The notes: a model not told the origin generated them from the sequence alone. A stretch of 38,511 nucleotides of DNA from Alterluteimonas quercicellularis (GCF_021191635.1 NZ_JAIWPR010000057.1:1-38511), one strand, 5' to 3'. Shown: positions 7,959 to 19,637, numbered from the stretch's first letter. Translations and numbers: made by a program.

Positions 7959-9952
7959 CCGCACGCAAGGCTGTAAAGAAGGTTGTTAACAAAGCCACGA
8001 AAAAAACAGCGACGAAGAAGGTCGTGACGAAGAAGGTCCCGGTGAAGGTCGCGAAGAAGGCAGCCGTGGAACTGACGACCGGCGCCGAGCCGGTCGCCGA
8101 CGTGCTGGCCCGCGTGCGCGGCGCGCAGCAGGCCGTCACCATCGGCAAGGCCGGTGGCCGGCCGATGCTGTCATGGGTGGGCAAGCGCGCTCCCGCCAGC
8201 GTGCAGGCGTTCCCGGCGCAGCTGGTCGAAACCTATGGTGAGCAAGCGCCGGACGGGGCGCTGTGGAAGCAATGGCCCGACGGCCTGCGCCGCGGTGGGC
8301 TGCTGTATCACGGCGACAACAAGGAGGTGCTTGCGCACCTGCTGGCCAACGGCTTCCGCGGCCAGGTCAAGCTGATCTACATCGACCCGCCGTTCGACTC
8401 CGGCGCCGACTACGTGCGCAAGGTGGAGCTGCGCGGCCCTAAGGGCAAGGTAAAGCTGGAAGGCGAAGGTTACACGCTGGGCGAGCAGATCCAGTACACC
8501 GATATCTGGGCCAACGACAATTACCTCCAGTTCATGTACGAGCGGTTGCTGTTGTTGAAGGAGTTGTTGGCCGATGGGGGAGCGATCTTCCTCCATTGCG
8601 ATTCATCGAAAGGCGCTTTCCTCCGAATCTTGATGGACGAAGTGTTTGGCAGCGACGGATTTGTTAATGAGGTTGTATGGAGCTACAGGCGGTGGCCTTC
8701 GAACGTTCCCGCATTTCAGTCGATGCACGACACGATTTTCTATTACGTCATCGAGAGAAGGAACAGGCGAACGTTTCATAAGCAATACGAAGATGCGTCC
8801 GACAGCTACTTAAAGCGCTTCGGTGGGAAGACCCAGATCCTAGATGCCGAAAGCGGTACGAGAAAGATCACAAGCGATGAAGCAACGAAGGGTATGCCGC
8901 TTCGTGACGTGTGGGATCTTTCCATCCTCGCTGGAGTCAAGAGCGAGCGCGTTGGCTATCCGACGCAGAAGCCGGAAGAACTAGTTGCACGAATTGTGGA
9001 GGTTTGCTCTAACCCGGGCGATCTGGTACTTGACTGCTTCATCGGCTCCGGTACCGCCGCAGCCGTCGCGCAAAAGCTCGGTCGCCGCTGGATCGGTTGC
9101 GACATCAACAAGGGTGCCATCCAGACCACCGCCAAGCGGCTGCAGCTGGTGATGGCCGAACAGGCGGGCAAAAGCGGCAAGCCTGCGCAGGGCAAACTGC
9201 TTGGCGACGAAGATGCAGCATCACCGGCACAGCTTGGCTTCACCCATTGGCGCGTCAACGACTACGACCTGGCGATCCAGCATAACGAGGCGGTAAACCT
9301 GGCCTGCGAATACCTGGGCGTGGAGCGGTTGCGCAACGATGCGTACTTCGATGGCCTGCTGGGCAAGCGGCTGGTCAAGATCATTCCCTTCGGCCATCCG
9401 CTCTCGCCAATGGACCTTGAGGCAATCAAGAACGAGCTGGACGCCCGGCCCGACGAAGACCGTGCGATCACGGTGGTCTGCCTGGGCAAGGAGCTGGCCA
9501 GCGACACTTGGCTCACCGAGTGGAACCGCCTGCGCAAGAAGAAGACCGACCCGCATCACATCGAGGTCATCGAGCTGCGCAACGACCCCAAGTACGGCGG
9601 CTTCATCCAGCACCAGCAGGCGCAGGCCCGCGTGGCGGTGAAGCGCAAGGGCGCCAAGCTGCACATTGAGATCAAGGATTTCGTCTCCCCCGGCATCCTG
9701 CAGCGCCTGGCCCAGCAGTCGGGCGTGGTGCAAGCCAGAGTCGCCGACTGGCGTGCCATGGTGGACAGCGTGATGATCGATACCGCTTACGACGGCGCCG
9801 TGTTCCACGTGGTTCACGCCGACGTGCCTGCCCGCAAGACCGATTTCGTGGCCGGCGAGTACACGCTGGACGCACCCGATGGCGAGACCGCCGTAGTGGT
9901 GAAGATCACCGACATGCTGGGCGAGGAGGTGCTGGTGACGCAGGCGGCATGA
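7955..9952 (+). CDS. Type III-like site-specific DNA methyltransferase (Mod, beta class)
   Basis: A 665-residue amino-methyltransferase expected to methylate adenine N6 (or cytosine N4) and to supply recognition for the coupled Res protein. Motif IV is DPPF (144-147, in LIYIDPPFDSGADY) and precedes the SAM-binding motif I FIGSGT (362-367, followed by RRWIGCDIN); this order defines the beta class. The segment between them, presumably including the target recognition domain, is lower in G+C than the rest. Residues 2-40 form a Lys/Ala/Val-rich histone H1-like tail (repeats of TKKV), unusual for Mod proteins and possibly a DNA-binding extension; it contains a run of seven A at 8000-8006. The start at 7955 overlaps the res stop. 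The C-terminal 290 residues have no motif I can name. Confidence 0.87.
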   Translation: MTARKAVKKVVNKATKKTATKKVVTKKVPVKVAKKAAVELTTGAEPVADVLARVRGAQQAVTIGKAGGRPMLSWVGKRAPASVQAFPAQLVETYGEQAPDGALWKQWPDGLRRGGLLYHGDNKEVLAHLLANGFRGQVKLIYIDPPFDSGADYVRKVELRGPKGKVKLEGEGYTLGEQIQYTDIWANDNYLQFMYERLLLLKELLADGGAIFLHCDSSKGAFLRILMDEVFGSDGFVNEVVWSYRRWPSNVPAFQSMHDTIFYYVIERRNRRTFHKQYEDASDSYLKRFGGKTQILDAESGTRKITSDEATKGMPLRDVWDLSILAGVKSERVGYPTQKPEELVARIVEVCSNPGDLVLDCFIGSGTAAAVAQKLGRRWIGCDINKGAIQTTAKRLQLVMAEQAGKSGKPAQGKLLGDEDAASPAQLGFTHWRVNDYDLAIQHNEAVNLACEYLGVERLRNDAYFDGLLGKRLVKIIPFGHPLSPMDLEAIKNELDARPDEDRAITVVCLGKELASDTWLTEWNRLRKKKTDPHHIEVIELRNDPKYGGFIQHQQAQARVAVKRKGAKLHIEIKDFVSPGILQRLAQQSGVVQARVADWRAMVDSVMIDTAYDGAVFHVVHADVPARKTDFVAGEYTLDAPDGETAVVVKITDMLGEEVLVTQAA

Positions 9953-9961
9953 TCGTGCCGT

Positions 9962-10011
9962 CCGGACCTATGCCGAGGCAAGGTCCGGTGCGTTCGGGTG
10001 CCGCCACCCGA
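9962..10011 (+). other. Two hairpins downstream of mod
   Basis: CCGGACCT (9962-9969) pairs with AGGTCCGG (9981-9988) and can extend with TGC/GCA around a CGAG loop. A second hairpin, TCGGGTG/CACCCGA with loop CCGC, spans 9994-10011. Neither is followed by a T-run, so they are poor intrinsic terminators; they may protect the mod mRNA 3' end or be the 5' part of a longer RNA with the abiF leader. The loop of the first is complementary to the loop of the hairpin at 10093-10106. Confidence 0.5.
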
Positions 10012-10036
10012 CCCCTGAACCGTGCTGCCGGCCAGT

Positions 10037-10065
10037 TTGCTCACCCGCGGATGCTCCGGTATCCT
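10037..10065 (+). promoter_or_regulatory. Putative promoter of the abiF-associated RNA
   Basis: TTGCTC (10037-10042) and TATCCT (10060-10065) are separated by exactly 17 bases, predicting a start near 10072, just before the structured RNA. The -10 matches consensus at four of six positions and the -35 at three. It lies outside mod and would allow the RNA to be made independently. Confidence 0.45.
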
Positions 10066-10071
10066 GCTACC

Positions 10072-10133
10072 AACACACCCGCCACGCTTAGCCCTGCCTC
10101 GGCAGGTGACGCGCATAATTGGCGGGTTTTTTT
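10072..10133 (+). ncRNA. Structured RNA upstream of abiF (abiF RNA motif-like), ending as a terminator
   Basis: A compact nested fold lies directly before abiF. The outer stem CCCGCCA (10078-10084) pairs with TGGCGGG (10120-10126); a short CGC/GCG stem (10085-10087 with 10111-10113) stacks on it, leaving a six-base bulge CATAAT on the 3' side. An asymmetric internal loop (TTAGC against TGAC) leads to an apical stem CCTGC/GCAGG (10093-10097 with 10102-10106) with loop CTCG. The outer stem runs into seven T (10127-10133), giving an intrinsic terminator. A structured RNA class upstream of Abi_2/AbiF genes is known from comparative genomics as the abiF RNA motif, and RNAs of such loci are proposed to act as antitoxins. 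The pairing is seen directly; the family assignment rests on position and overall shape from memory and was not tested with a covariance model. Confidence 0.72.
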
Positions 10134-10142
10134 GCCTGAACG

Positions 10143-11015
10143 ATGCACTACACCAAGCCGGCCCTGACCTTCGACGAGCAAATGGACTTGCTGCGGCAGC
10201 GCGGCCTGGCCATCCCTGATGCCGACCGGGCGGCGCGCTGGCTGCAGAAGGCCAGCTACTACCGCCTTAGTGCCTACTGCCTGCCGTTCAAAGACGGCGA
10301 GGCTTTCCACGCCGGCACCGACTTCAACGACGTGGCTGGTCTGTATATCTTCGACCGCAAGCTGCGCCTGCTGGTGCTCGATGCCATCGAACGCATCGAG
10401 ATCGCTATTCGGACGGCCATTACCTACGAGATCGCGCACGCGTACGGAGCATTCGGCCATACCGACGCTGGCACCTTCGCCCCTGGCTTCGACCACGACC
10501 GATTCATGGATGAGCTGGGTGTCGAGGAAGGACGAGCGAAAGAGACGTTCGCCGGCCACTTCCGGAAGAAGTACACGTCCGAACCCCATTTGCCGGTCTG
10601 GATGGCGACCGAGCTACTGTCCTTCGGCACTGTGTCTAAGCTCTACGCTGCGCTGGCGCCGGCGTTGAAACAGAAGATCGCGGCAGAGTACGGGGTGGAC
10701 GAACAGTTCCTGCGCAGCTGGCTGCATGCCCTGACCTACCTGCGCAATGTCTGCGCTCACCACAAGCGACTGTGGAACCGGCAGTTTGCGATCCGGCCGC
10801 GGTTCCCGTCGCGCAGCCTGGCATGGCCGCACCAGGTTCCGGACAACGGTCGGCTATACGGGATGCTGGTCGTTCTTCGGCACATGCTGCTCGTGGCGTC
10901 GCCCGGGTGCCAGTGGCGTGAACGACTTTGGGCGCTGCTGGATGCACACCCCGCGGTGCCACTCGATGCGATGAAGATTCCCGCCGATTGGAGGAGTTGT
11001 CAGCTGTGGCGGTAG
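10143..11015 (+). CDS. abiF: AbiF/AbiD-like abortive infection protein (Abi_2 family, HEPN RNase)
   Basis: A 290-residue Abi_2 protein. The N-terminal family signature is clear: KPALTFDEQMDLL, then LQKASYYRLSAYCLPF, then LYIFDRKLRLLVLDAIERIEIAIR. The HEPN RNase motif R-x4-H is RNVCAH (R201-H206) near the C-terminus, so the catalytic pair is intact. HEPN toxins cut RNA and stop translation or growth during phage infection; AbiF-type proteins are regarded as RNA-regulated toxins related to the ancestry of Cas13. The ATG at 10143 matches the family start but has no Shine-Dalgarno sequence and lies nine bases after the T-run of the RNA terminator, so expression must come from read-through and weak initiation, as expected of a toxin controlled by its leader RNA. 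It is the last gene of the island. Confidence 0.9.
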   Translation: MHYTKPALTFDEQMDLLRQRGLAIPDADRAARWLQKASYYRLSAYCLPFKDGEAFHAGTDFNDVAGLYIFDRKLRLLVLDAIERIEIAIRTAITYEIAHAYGAFGHTDAGTFAPGFDHDRFMDELGVEEGRAKETFAGHFRKKYTSEPHLPVWMATELLSFGTVSKLYAALAPALKQKIAAEYGVDEQFLRSWLHALTYLRNVCAHHKRLWNRQFAIRPRFPSRSLAWPHQVPDNGRLYGMLVVLRHMLLVASPGCQWRERLWALLDAHPAVPLDAMKIPADWRSCQLWR

Positions 11016-11024
11016 GGCAGTCAG

Positions 11025-11044
11025 CGGTACACCAGCGGTACATC
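11025..11044 (+). repeat. Right-end paired repeats (CGGTACACC / CGGTACATC), candidate integrase arm sites
   Basis: Two copies of CGGTACA, starting at 11025 and 11036, have the 11-bp spacing and orientation seen at the left end (4489, 4500). They lie about 120 bp inside the distal att copy. Their presence at both ends supports reading them as integrase arm sites of the excised circle (inference). Confidence 0.5.
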
Positions 11045-11164
11045 GCGCAGCTTTGGTGCACAGCACTAAGCTAATGCAAGTTAATGATCTTCAAGTAAAA
11101 CCCGCTAACAATTGTTAACGGCAACTTTCCTTGGTGATAAGCAAGTTTCTGATTCAAAATGGAG

Positions 11165-11202
11165 CTTTTAATCCGCTGGTCGTTGGTTCGAATCCAACAC
11201 GA
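11165..11202 (+). repeat. Right attachment site (tRNA-Lys 3' fragment)
   Basis: This is an exact copy of 4397-4434. It lacks the 5' half of the tRNA, and after CACGA it diverges (TCCCGAT instead of CCCACCA), so it is a remnant and not a functional tRNA. It marks the distal boundary of the island. Confidence 0.9.
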
Positions 11203-11413
11203 TCCCGATCCTTCCGAGCCGGCGAGGCCGGACGCCGCGGTTGCCTCGCGTCCTGCGGGCGGCAGCGTGATGCCTGAACGCAGCCGTGGCCGCGGTTGAA
11301 GCGGGCGCCGGTCGGGCGCACATTGGCGGCACGGCCGTCGATGCGATGGCCGCCGTCTTCTTCCGGATGCGGGCTCGGCGATTGCCGGGTTCCGCCGCAC
11401 GCCCGAGTCCCGA

Positions 11414-15823
<4,410 letters not shown>

Positions 15824-16039
15824 GAACCTGTTCACGATCCTGCTGCGCTTGCCAGCTGGCGCGCGTGCGGTGCTCGAAAGAACCGCCTGGAGCGGTTCTT
15901 GGCATCGCGCCGGCGATGGCCCGCAAGGTGACCGCCAGGGATGGCGGTCACCCATGCTCATGGACCGCTCGTACACTGCGCTTCCTGCGCTCCGCCACGC
16001 GCCATCCGGCGGCGCTCGCGACGGATCGTGAGCAGGTTC
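15824..16039. repeat. MITE-like inverted-repeat element directly after lhr
   Basis: The 216-bp segment is bounded by GAACCTGTTCACGATC (15824-15839) and its reverse complement with one mismatch (16024-16039). It contains three internal hairpins: AAGAACCGC/GCGGTTCTT (15878-15900), ATCGC/GCGAT (15904-15917) and a perfect 10-bp stem GGTGACCGCC/GGCGGTCACC (15927-15952). The left end begins at the base after the lhr TGA. There is no coding potential and no clear target duplication. This architecture suggests a non-autonomous transposable or REP-like repeat; copy number elsewhere cannot be judged here. Confidence 0.75.
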
Positions 16040-16074
16040 CGAAGCGGCGCGCGCCGGCGCCCGTCCGCGAACGC

Positions 16075-16080
16075 TAGAAT
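16075..16080 (+). promoter_or_regulatory. Putative -10 box (TAGAAT) for ridA-recG
   Basis: TAGAAT lies 30 bases before the ridA ATG and just outside the inverted-repeat element, leaving a short leader. It has the same sequence as the box before queE. The -35 is not convincing. Confidence 0.4.
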
Positions 16081-16110
16081 CGCCTCCGACCCGATCACGC
16101 TGGAGCCCGC

Positions 16111-16494
<384 letters not shown>

Positions 16495-16535
16495 GCGCCC
16501 GGCCCGCGCCGCTGCGCGCGGGGCGGCATGAGGCC

Positions 16536-18620
16536 ATGACCGCCGCATCGCCCGAGCCGGGCCGGGCGCCGCTGACGACGCTGCCGGGCGTGGGCGCGCA
16601 GACCGCGCAGCGGCTGGCCTCGCGCGGGCTGGCCACGCTGCAGGACCTGTGGCTGCACCTGCCGCGGCAGTACGAGGACCGCACCCGGCTGACCCCGATC
16701 CGCGACCTGCGCCCCGGCGTGCCGGCGCAGGTGGAGGGCGTGGTAGAAGCGGCCGAGCGCGGCTTCCGCGGCCGCCCGGTGCTGCGCGTGGCGCTGGGCG
16801 ACGCCTCGGGCGCCACCCTGCTGCTGCGCTTCTTCCATTTCCGCGCCGCGCAGGTCGCGCAGTTCGCCCCCGGCGCGCGGCTGCGGGCCTACGGCACGCC
16901 GCGCCCGGGCCAGCACGGCCTGGAGATCGTGCACCCCAGCTACCGCGCGCTCGGCGGCGCCGAGGCGGCGCTGGAGGAGCAGCTGGAACCGGTCTACCCG
17001 CAGATCGAGGGCGTGGGGCCGGTGCTGCTGCGCAAGTTGATCGCGCGCGCGCTGGAGCGGCTGCCGGGCGACGACGCGCTCGAACTGCTGCCGCCGGCGC
17101 TGCGCGGCGACGTGCCCAGCCTGCGCGCCGCGCTGCTCTACGTGCACCGCCCGCCGCCCGACGCCGACCTGGCCGCGCTGTCGGCGGGCACCCACCCGGC
17201 GCAGCAGCGGCTGGCGATCGAGGAACTGCTGGCGCACCACCTCAGCCTGCGGCGGCAGCGCATCGCGCTGCAGCGGCACGCCGCGCCGGCGTTCGGCGGC
17301 GCCGGCGCGCTGGCGGCGCGGCTGGAGGCCTCGCTGCCGTTCGCGCTCACCGCGGCGCAGCGGCGGGTGTTCGCGCAGGTGCGCGACGACCTGCGGCAGC
17401 CGCGGCCGATGCTGCGGCTGGTGCAGGGCGACGTCGGCTCGGGCAAGACCGTGGTCGCCGCGCTGGCGGCGACGCTGGCGGTCGAGTCCGGGGCGCAGGC
17501 GGCGCTGATGGCGCCGACGGAGCTGCTGGCCGAGCAGCACTTCGCCAGCCTGCAGGGCTGGCTTCGGCCGCTGGGCGTCGAGACCGCCTGGCTGGCCGGC
17601 AAGGTCTCCGGCAAGGCCCGCGCCCGCGCGCTGGAGGCGATCGCCGACGGCAGCGCCCAGGTCGTGGTCGGCACCCATGCGCTGATGCAGGAAGGCGTGG
17701 CCTTCCGCCGCCTCGGGCTCGCCATCGTCGACGAGCAGCACCGCTTCGGCGTGCACCAGCGCCTGGCCCTGCGCGACAAGGGCGGCGACGGCGGCCTGCT
17801 GCCGCACCAGCTGGTGATGACCGCCACCCCCATCCCGCGCACGCTGGCGATGTCGGCCTACGCCGACCTCGACGTGTCGGCGATCGACGAGCTGCCGCCC
17901 GGGCGCACGCCGGTGCGCACCGTGGCGCTCGGCGCGCACCGCCGTCCAGAGCTGGTCGATCGCATCCGCGCGGCCTGCGCCGGGGGGCGGCAGGCGTACT
18001 GGGTCTGCACGCTGATCGACGACAGCGACGAAGTGGTCGCGCAGGCCGCGCAGAGCACCTACGAGCAGCTGCAGGCCGCGCTGCCGGGCGTGCGCGTGGG
18101 GCTGGTGCACGGCCGGATGAAGGCGGCCGAGAAGCAGGCGGTGATGCGCGCGTTCAAGGACGGCGCGCTCGGGCTGCTGGTGGCCACGACCGTGATCGAG
18201 GTCGGCGTGGACGTGCCCAACGCCTCGCTGATGGTGGTCGAGAACGCCGAGCGGCTGGGCCTGGCGCAGCTGCACCAGCTGCGCGGGCGGGTGGGGCGGG
18301 GGGCCAGCGCGTCGAGCTGCGTGCTGCTCTACCAGCCGCCGCTGTCGCGGCTGGCGCGCGAGCGGCTGGCGACGATGCGCGAGACCAACGACGGCTTCGT
18401 CATCGCCGAGCGCGACCTGGCGCTGCGCGGGCCCGGCGAGCTGCTGGGCACGCGCCAGACCGGCATCGCCAGCTTCCGCGTCGCCGACCTGGTGCGAGAC
18501 GCCGCCCTGCTGCCGCAGGTGCACGCGCTGGCCGAGCGCCTGCAGGCCGATGCGCCGGGCGTGGCGGACCGCCTGGTCGAGCGCTGGATCGGCGGCGCCT
18601 CGCGCTACGCGGCGGCCTGA
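16536..18620 (+). CDS. recG: ATP-dependent DNA helicase RecG
   Basis: Branch-migration helicase that regresses stalled forks and processes Holliday junctions. The 694-residue protein matches E. coli RecG (693). An N-terminal helix-hairpin region (TTLPGVGAQTAQRLASRGL) is followed by an OB-fold wedge domain around residues 60-150, then the SF2 core: Walker A GDVGSGKT (298-305), DEQH (399-402, in IVDEQHRFGVHQR), TATPIPRTLAM, and the C-terminal QLRGRVGRG motif. The C-terminal TRG-like segment ends intact. The start ATG at 16536 gives the conserved N-terminus; no strong Shine-Dalgarno sequence is seen. Probably transcribed with ridA. Confidence 0.97.
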   Translation: MTAASPEPGRAPLTTLPGVGAQTAQRLASRGLATLQDLWLHLPRQYEDRTRLTPIRDLRPGVPAQVEGVVEAAERGFRGRPVLRVALGDASGATLLLRFFHFRAAQVAQFAPGARLRAYGTPRPGQHGLEIVHPSYRALGGAEAALEEQLEPVYPQIEGVGPVLLRKLIARALERLPGDDALELLPPALRGDVPSLRAALLYVHRPPPDADLAALSAGTHPAQQRLAIEELLAHHLSLRRQRIALQRHAAPAFGGAGALAARLEASLPFALTAAQRRVFAQVRDDLRQPRPMLRLVQGDVGSGKTVVAALAATLAVESGAQAALMAPTELLAEQHFASLQGWLRPLGVETAWLAGKVSGKARARALEAIADGSAQVVVGTHALMQEGVAFRRLGLAIVDEQHRFGVHQRLALRDKGGDGGLLPHQLVMTATPIPRTLAMSAYADLDVSAIDELPPGRTPVRTVALGAHRRPELVDRIRAACAGGRQAYWVCTLIDDSDEVVAQAAQSTYEQLQAALPGVRVGLVHGRMKAAEKQAVMRAFKDGALGLLVATTVIEVGVDVPNASLMVVENAERLGLAQLHQLRGRVGRGASASSCVLLYQPPLSRLARERLATMRETNDGFVIAERDLALRGPGELLGTRQTGIASFRVADLVRDAALLPQVHALAERLQADAPGVADRLVERWIGGASRYAAA

Positions 18621-18642
18621 CGCGGGTCCGCAGGGTGGCGGG

Positions 18643-18648
18643 CATAAT
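18643..18648 (+). promoter_or_regulatory. Putative -10 box (CATAAT) for the nucleoside hydrolase gene
   Basis: CATAAT ends six bases before the ATG at 18655, placing the expected transcription start on the start codon itself. No Shine-Dalgarno sequence is present. No good -35 is found at the standard distance. Confidence 0.4.
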
Positions 18649-18654
18649 GGCCCG

Positions 18655-19590
18655 ATGGACGATCGCATTCCGCTGCTCATCGATACCGACCCGGGGGTCG
18701 ACGACGCCCTGGCCCTGCTGATGGCCTTCGACGACCCCGCGCACCGCGTGGTGGGGCTGACCATCGCCGCCGGCAACGTCGGCCTGCGCCACACGGTGGC
18801 CAACGCGCTGAAGCTGGTCGAGGTCTGCGGGCTGGACGTGCCGGTGTTCGCCGGCGCCGAGGCGCCGCTGCTGCACCCGGCGCGCGACGCCGGCTACGTG
18901 CACGGCGAGGACGGCTTCGGCGACGTCGGCTACGCCCCGGCCGGGCGGCAGGCGGAGGCCGAGCACGCGGCGCTGGCGATCCTGCGGCTCTCCCACGCCT
19001 ACGCCGGCCGGCTGCTGCTGGTCGCGCTGGGCCCGCTGACCAACCTCGCGCTGGCGCTGAAGCTCGATCCGACCCTGCCGCAGCGGGTGGCGCGGCTGGT
19101 GGTGATGGGCGGCGCGGTGACCGCGCACGGCAACATCACCCCGGCGGCCGAGTTCAACATCGCCTTCGACCCCGAGTCGGCGCACATCGTGCTCCAGGCC
19201 TTCCCGCGCTTCGACCTGGCGGACTGGGAGGCGACCATCGCGCACGGCTTCCCGCACGCCGGGGCGGAGGTCTGGCTGCAGGCCGATTCGCCGCGGGCGC
19301 GGTTCTACGAGGACATCTCGCGCCGCACCCGGCTGTGGTCCTCGGACCGGCGAGGCGACCTGTGGCATGCCGCCGACGCGCTGGCGATGGCGGTGGCGCT
19401 GGAGCCCGACGGCGTCGAAGAATGGGCCGAGCGGCCGCTGGCGGTGGAGCTGGACGGCCGCCATACCCGCGGCGCGACCGTGGTGGACTGGCTGCGCCAG
19501 GACGGCGCCCCCGACAACGCCCGGATCGCGCTGCGCTACGACCCGGCGCGGTTCCAGGCGCGGATGCGCCGGGCCCTGGCGGCGGGGTGA
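18655..19590 (+). CDS. Nucleoside hydrolase (inosine-uridine preferring family)
   Basis: Cleaves the N-glycosidic bond of ribonucleosides for purine or pyrimidine salvage. The 311-residue protein carries the calcium-binding signature [13 protein letters not shown] at residues 10-22 and the conserved [12 protein letters not shown] and VMGGAV segments, then [12 protein letters not shown]. The ATG at 18655 puts the DTDPG motif ten residues from the N-terminus, as in the family; an in-frame opening at 18550 overlaps recG and is not conserved. Substrate preference cannot be fixed from sequence. It sits alone between recG and the L31 gene. A -10-like box immediately before the ATG suggests a leaderless message. 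Confidence 0.92.
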   Translation: MDDRIPLLIDTDPGVDDALALLMAFDDPAHRVVGLTIAAGNVGLRHTVANALKLVEVCGLDVPVFAGAEAPLLHPARDAGYVHGEDGFGDVGYAPAGRQAEAEHAALAILRLSHAYAGRLLLVALGPLTNLALALKLDPTLPQRVARLVVMGGAVTAHGNITPAAEFNIAFDPESAHIVLQAFPRFDLADWEATIAHGFPHAGAEVWLQADSPRARFYEDISRRTRLWSSDRRGDLWHAADALAMAVALEPDGVEEWAERPLAVELDGRHTRGATVVDWLRQDGAPDNARIALRYDPARFQARMRRALAAG

Positions 19591-19631
19591 TCGATCCGGC
19601 GGGCGCGATTGCACCCTCCGGCGGCGCCCGC

Positions 19632-19637
19632 TACACT
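19632..19637 (+). promoter_or_regulatory. Putative -10 box (TACACT) for rpmE2
   Basis: TACACT lies 29 bases before the L31 start codon, leaving a short leader. The upstream -35 is unclear, so confidence is limited. Confidence 0.4.

Larger units (their letters stand above)
4397..11202. mobile_element. Integrase-less genomic island in tRNA-Lys carrying TA, R-M and AbiF
   Basis: The segment is bounded by the 38-bp tRNA direct repeat and holds only accessory genes: an RHH antitoxin, a PIN toxin, a type III-like res and mod, a structured RNA and abiF. Its base composition is visibly lower in G+C (near 60% by eye) than the core on both sides (above 70%), falling further in part of mod and at the right end. 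No integrase, excisionase, transposase or relaxase frame is present. Short CGGTACA-type repeats at 11-bp spacing occur near both ends, as expected of integrase arm sites. Repeat to repeat, the unit is about 6.8 kb. Integration by site-specific recombination is inferred; the boundary repeats are seen directly. Confidence 0.88.
11016..11413. other. Gene-free right end of the island and core spacer before lhr
   Basis: 11016-11164 is the most A+T-rich part of the window and holds no credible gene. It contains the CGGTACA repeats at 11025-11044, a TGGTGCACA at 11054 and a perfect 12-bp palindrome TAACAATTGTTA at 11106-11117. I looked for integrase-like peptide fragments and recognised none. 11165-11202 is the distal att copy. 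From 11203 composition returns to G+C-rich core DNA up to the lhr start; I see no gene or clear promoter there. Confidence 0.7.

Noticed and set aside
9962..9988. Intrinsic terminator of mod
   Set aside because: The stem is good but no T-run follows; kept only as a hairpin.
11165..11202. A second tRNA-Lys gene
   Set aside because: Only the 3' half is present, with no D arm, no 5' acceptor strand and no CCA end.
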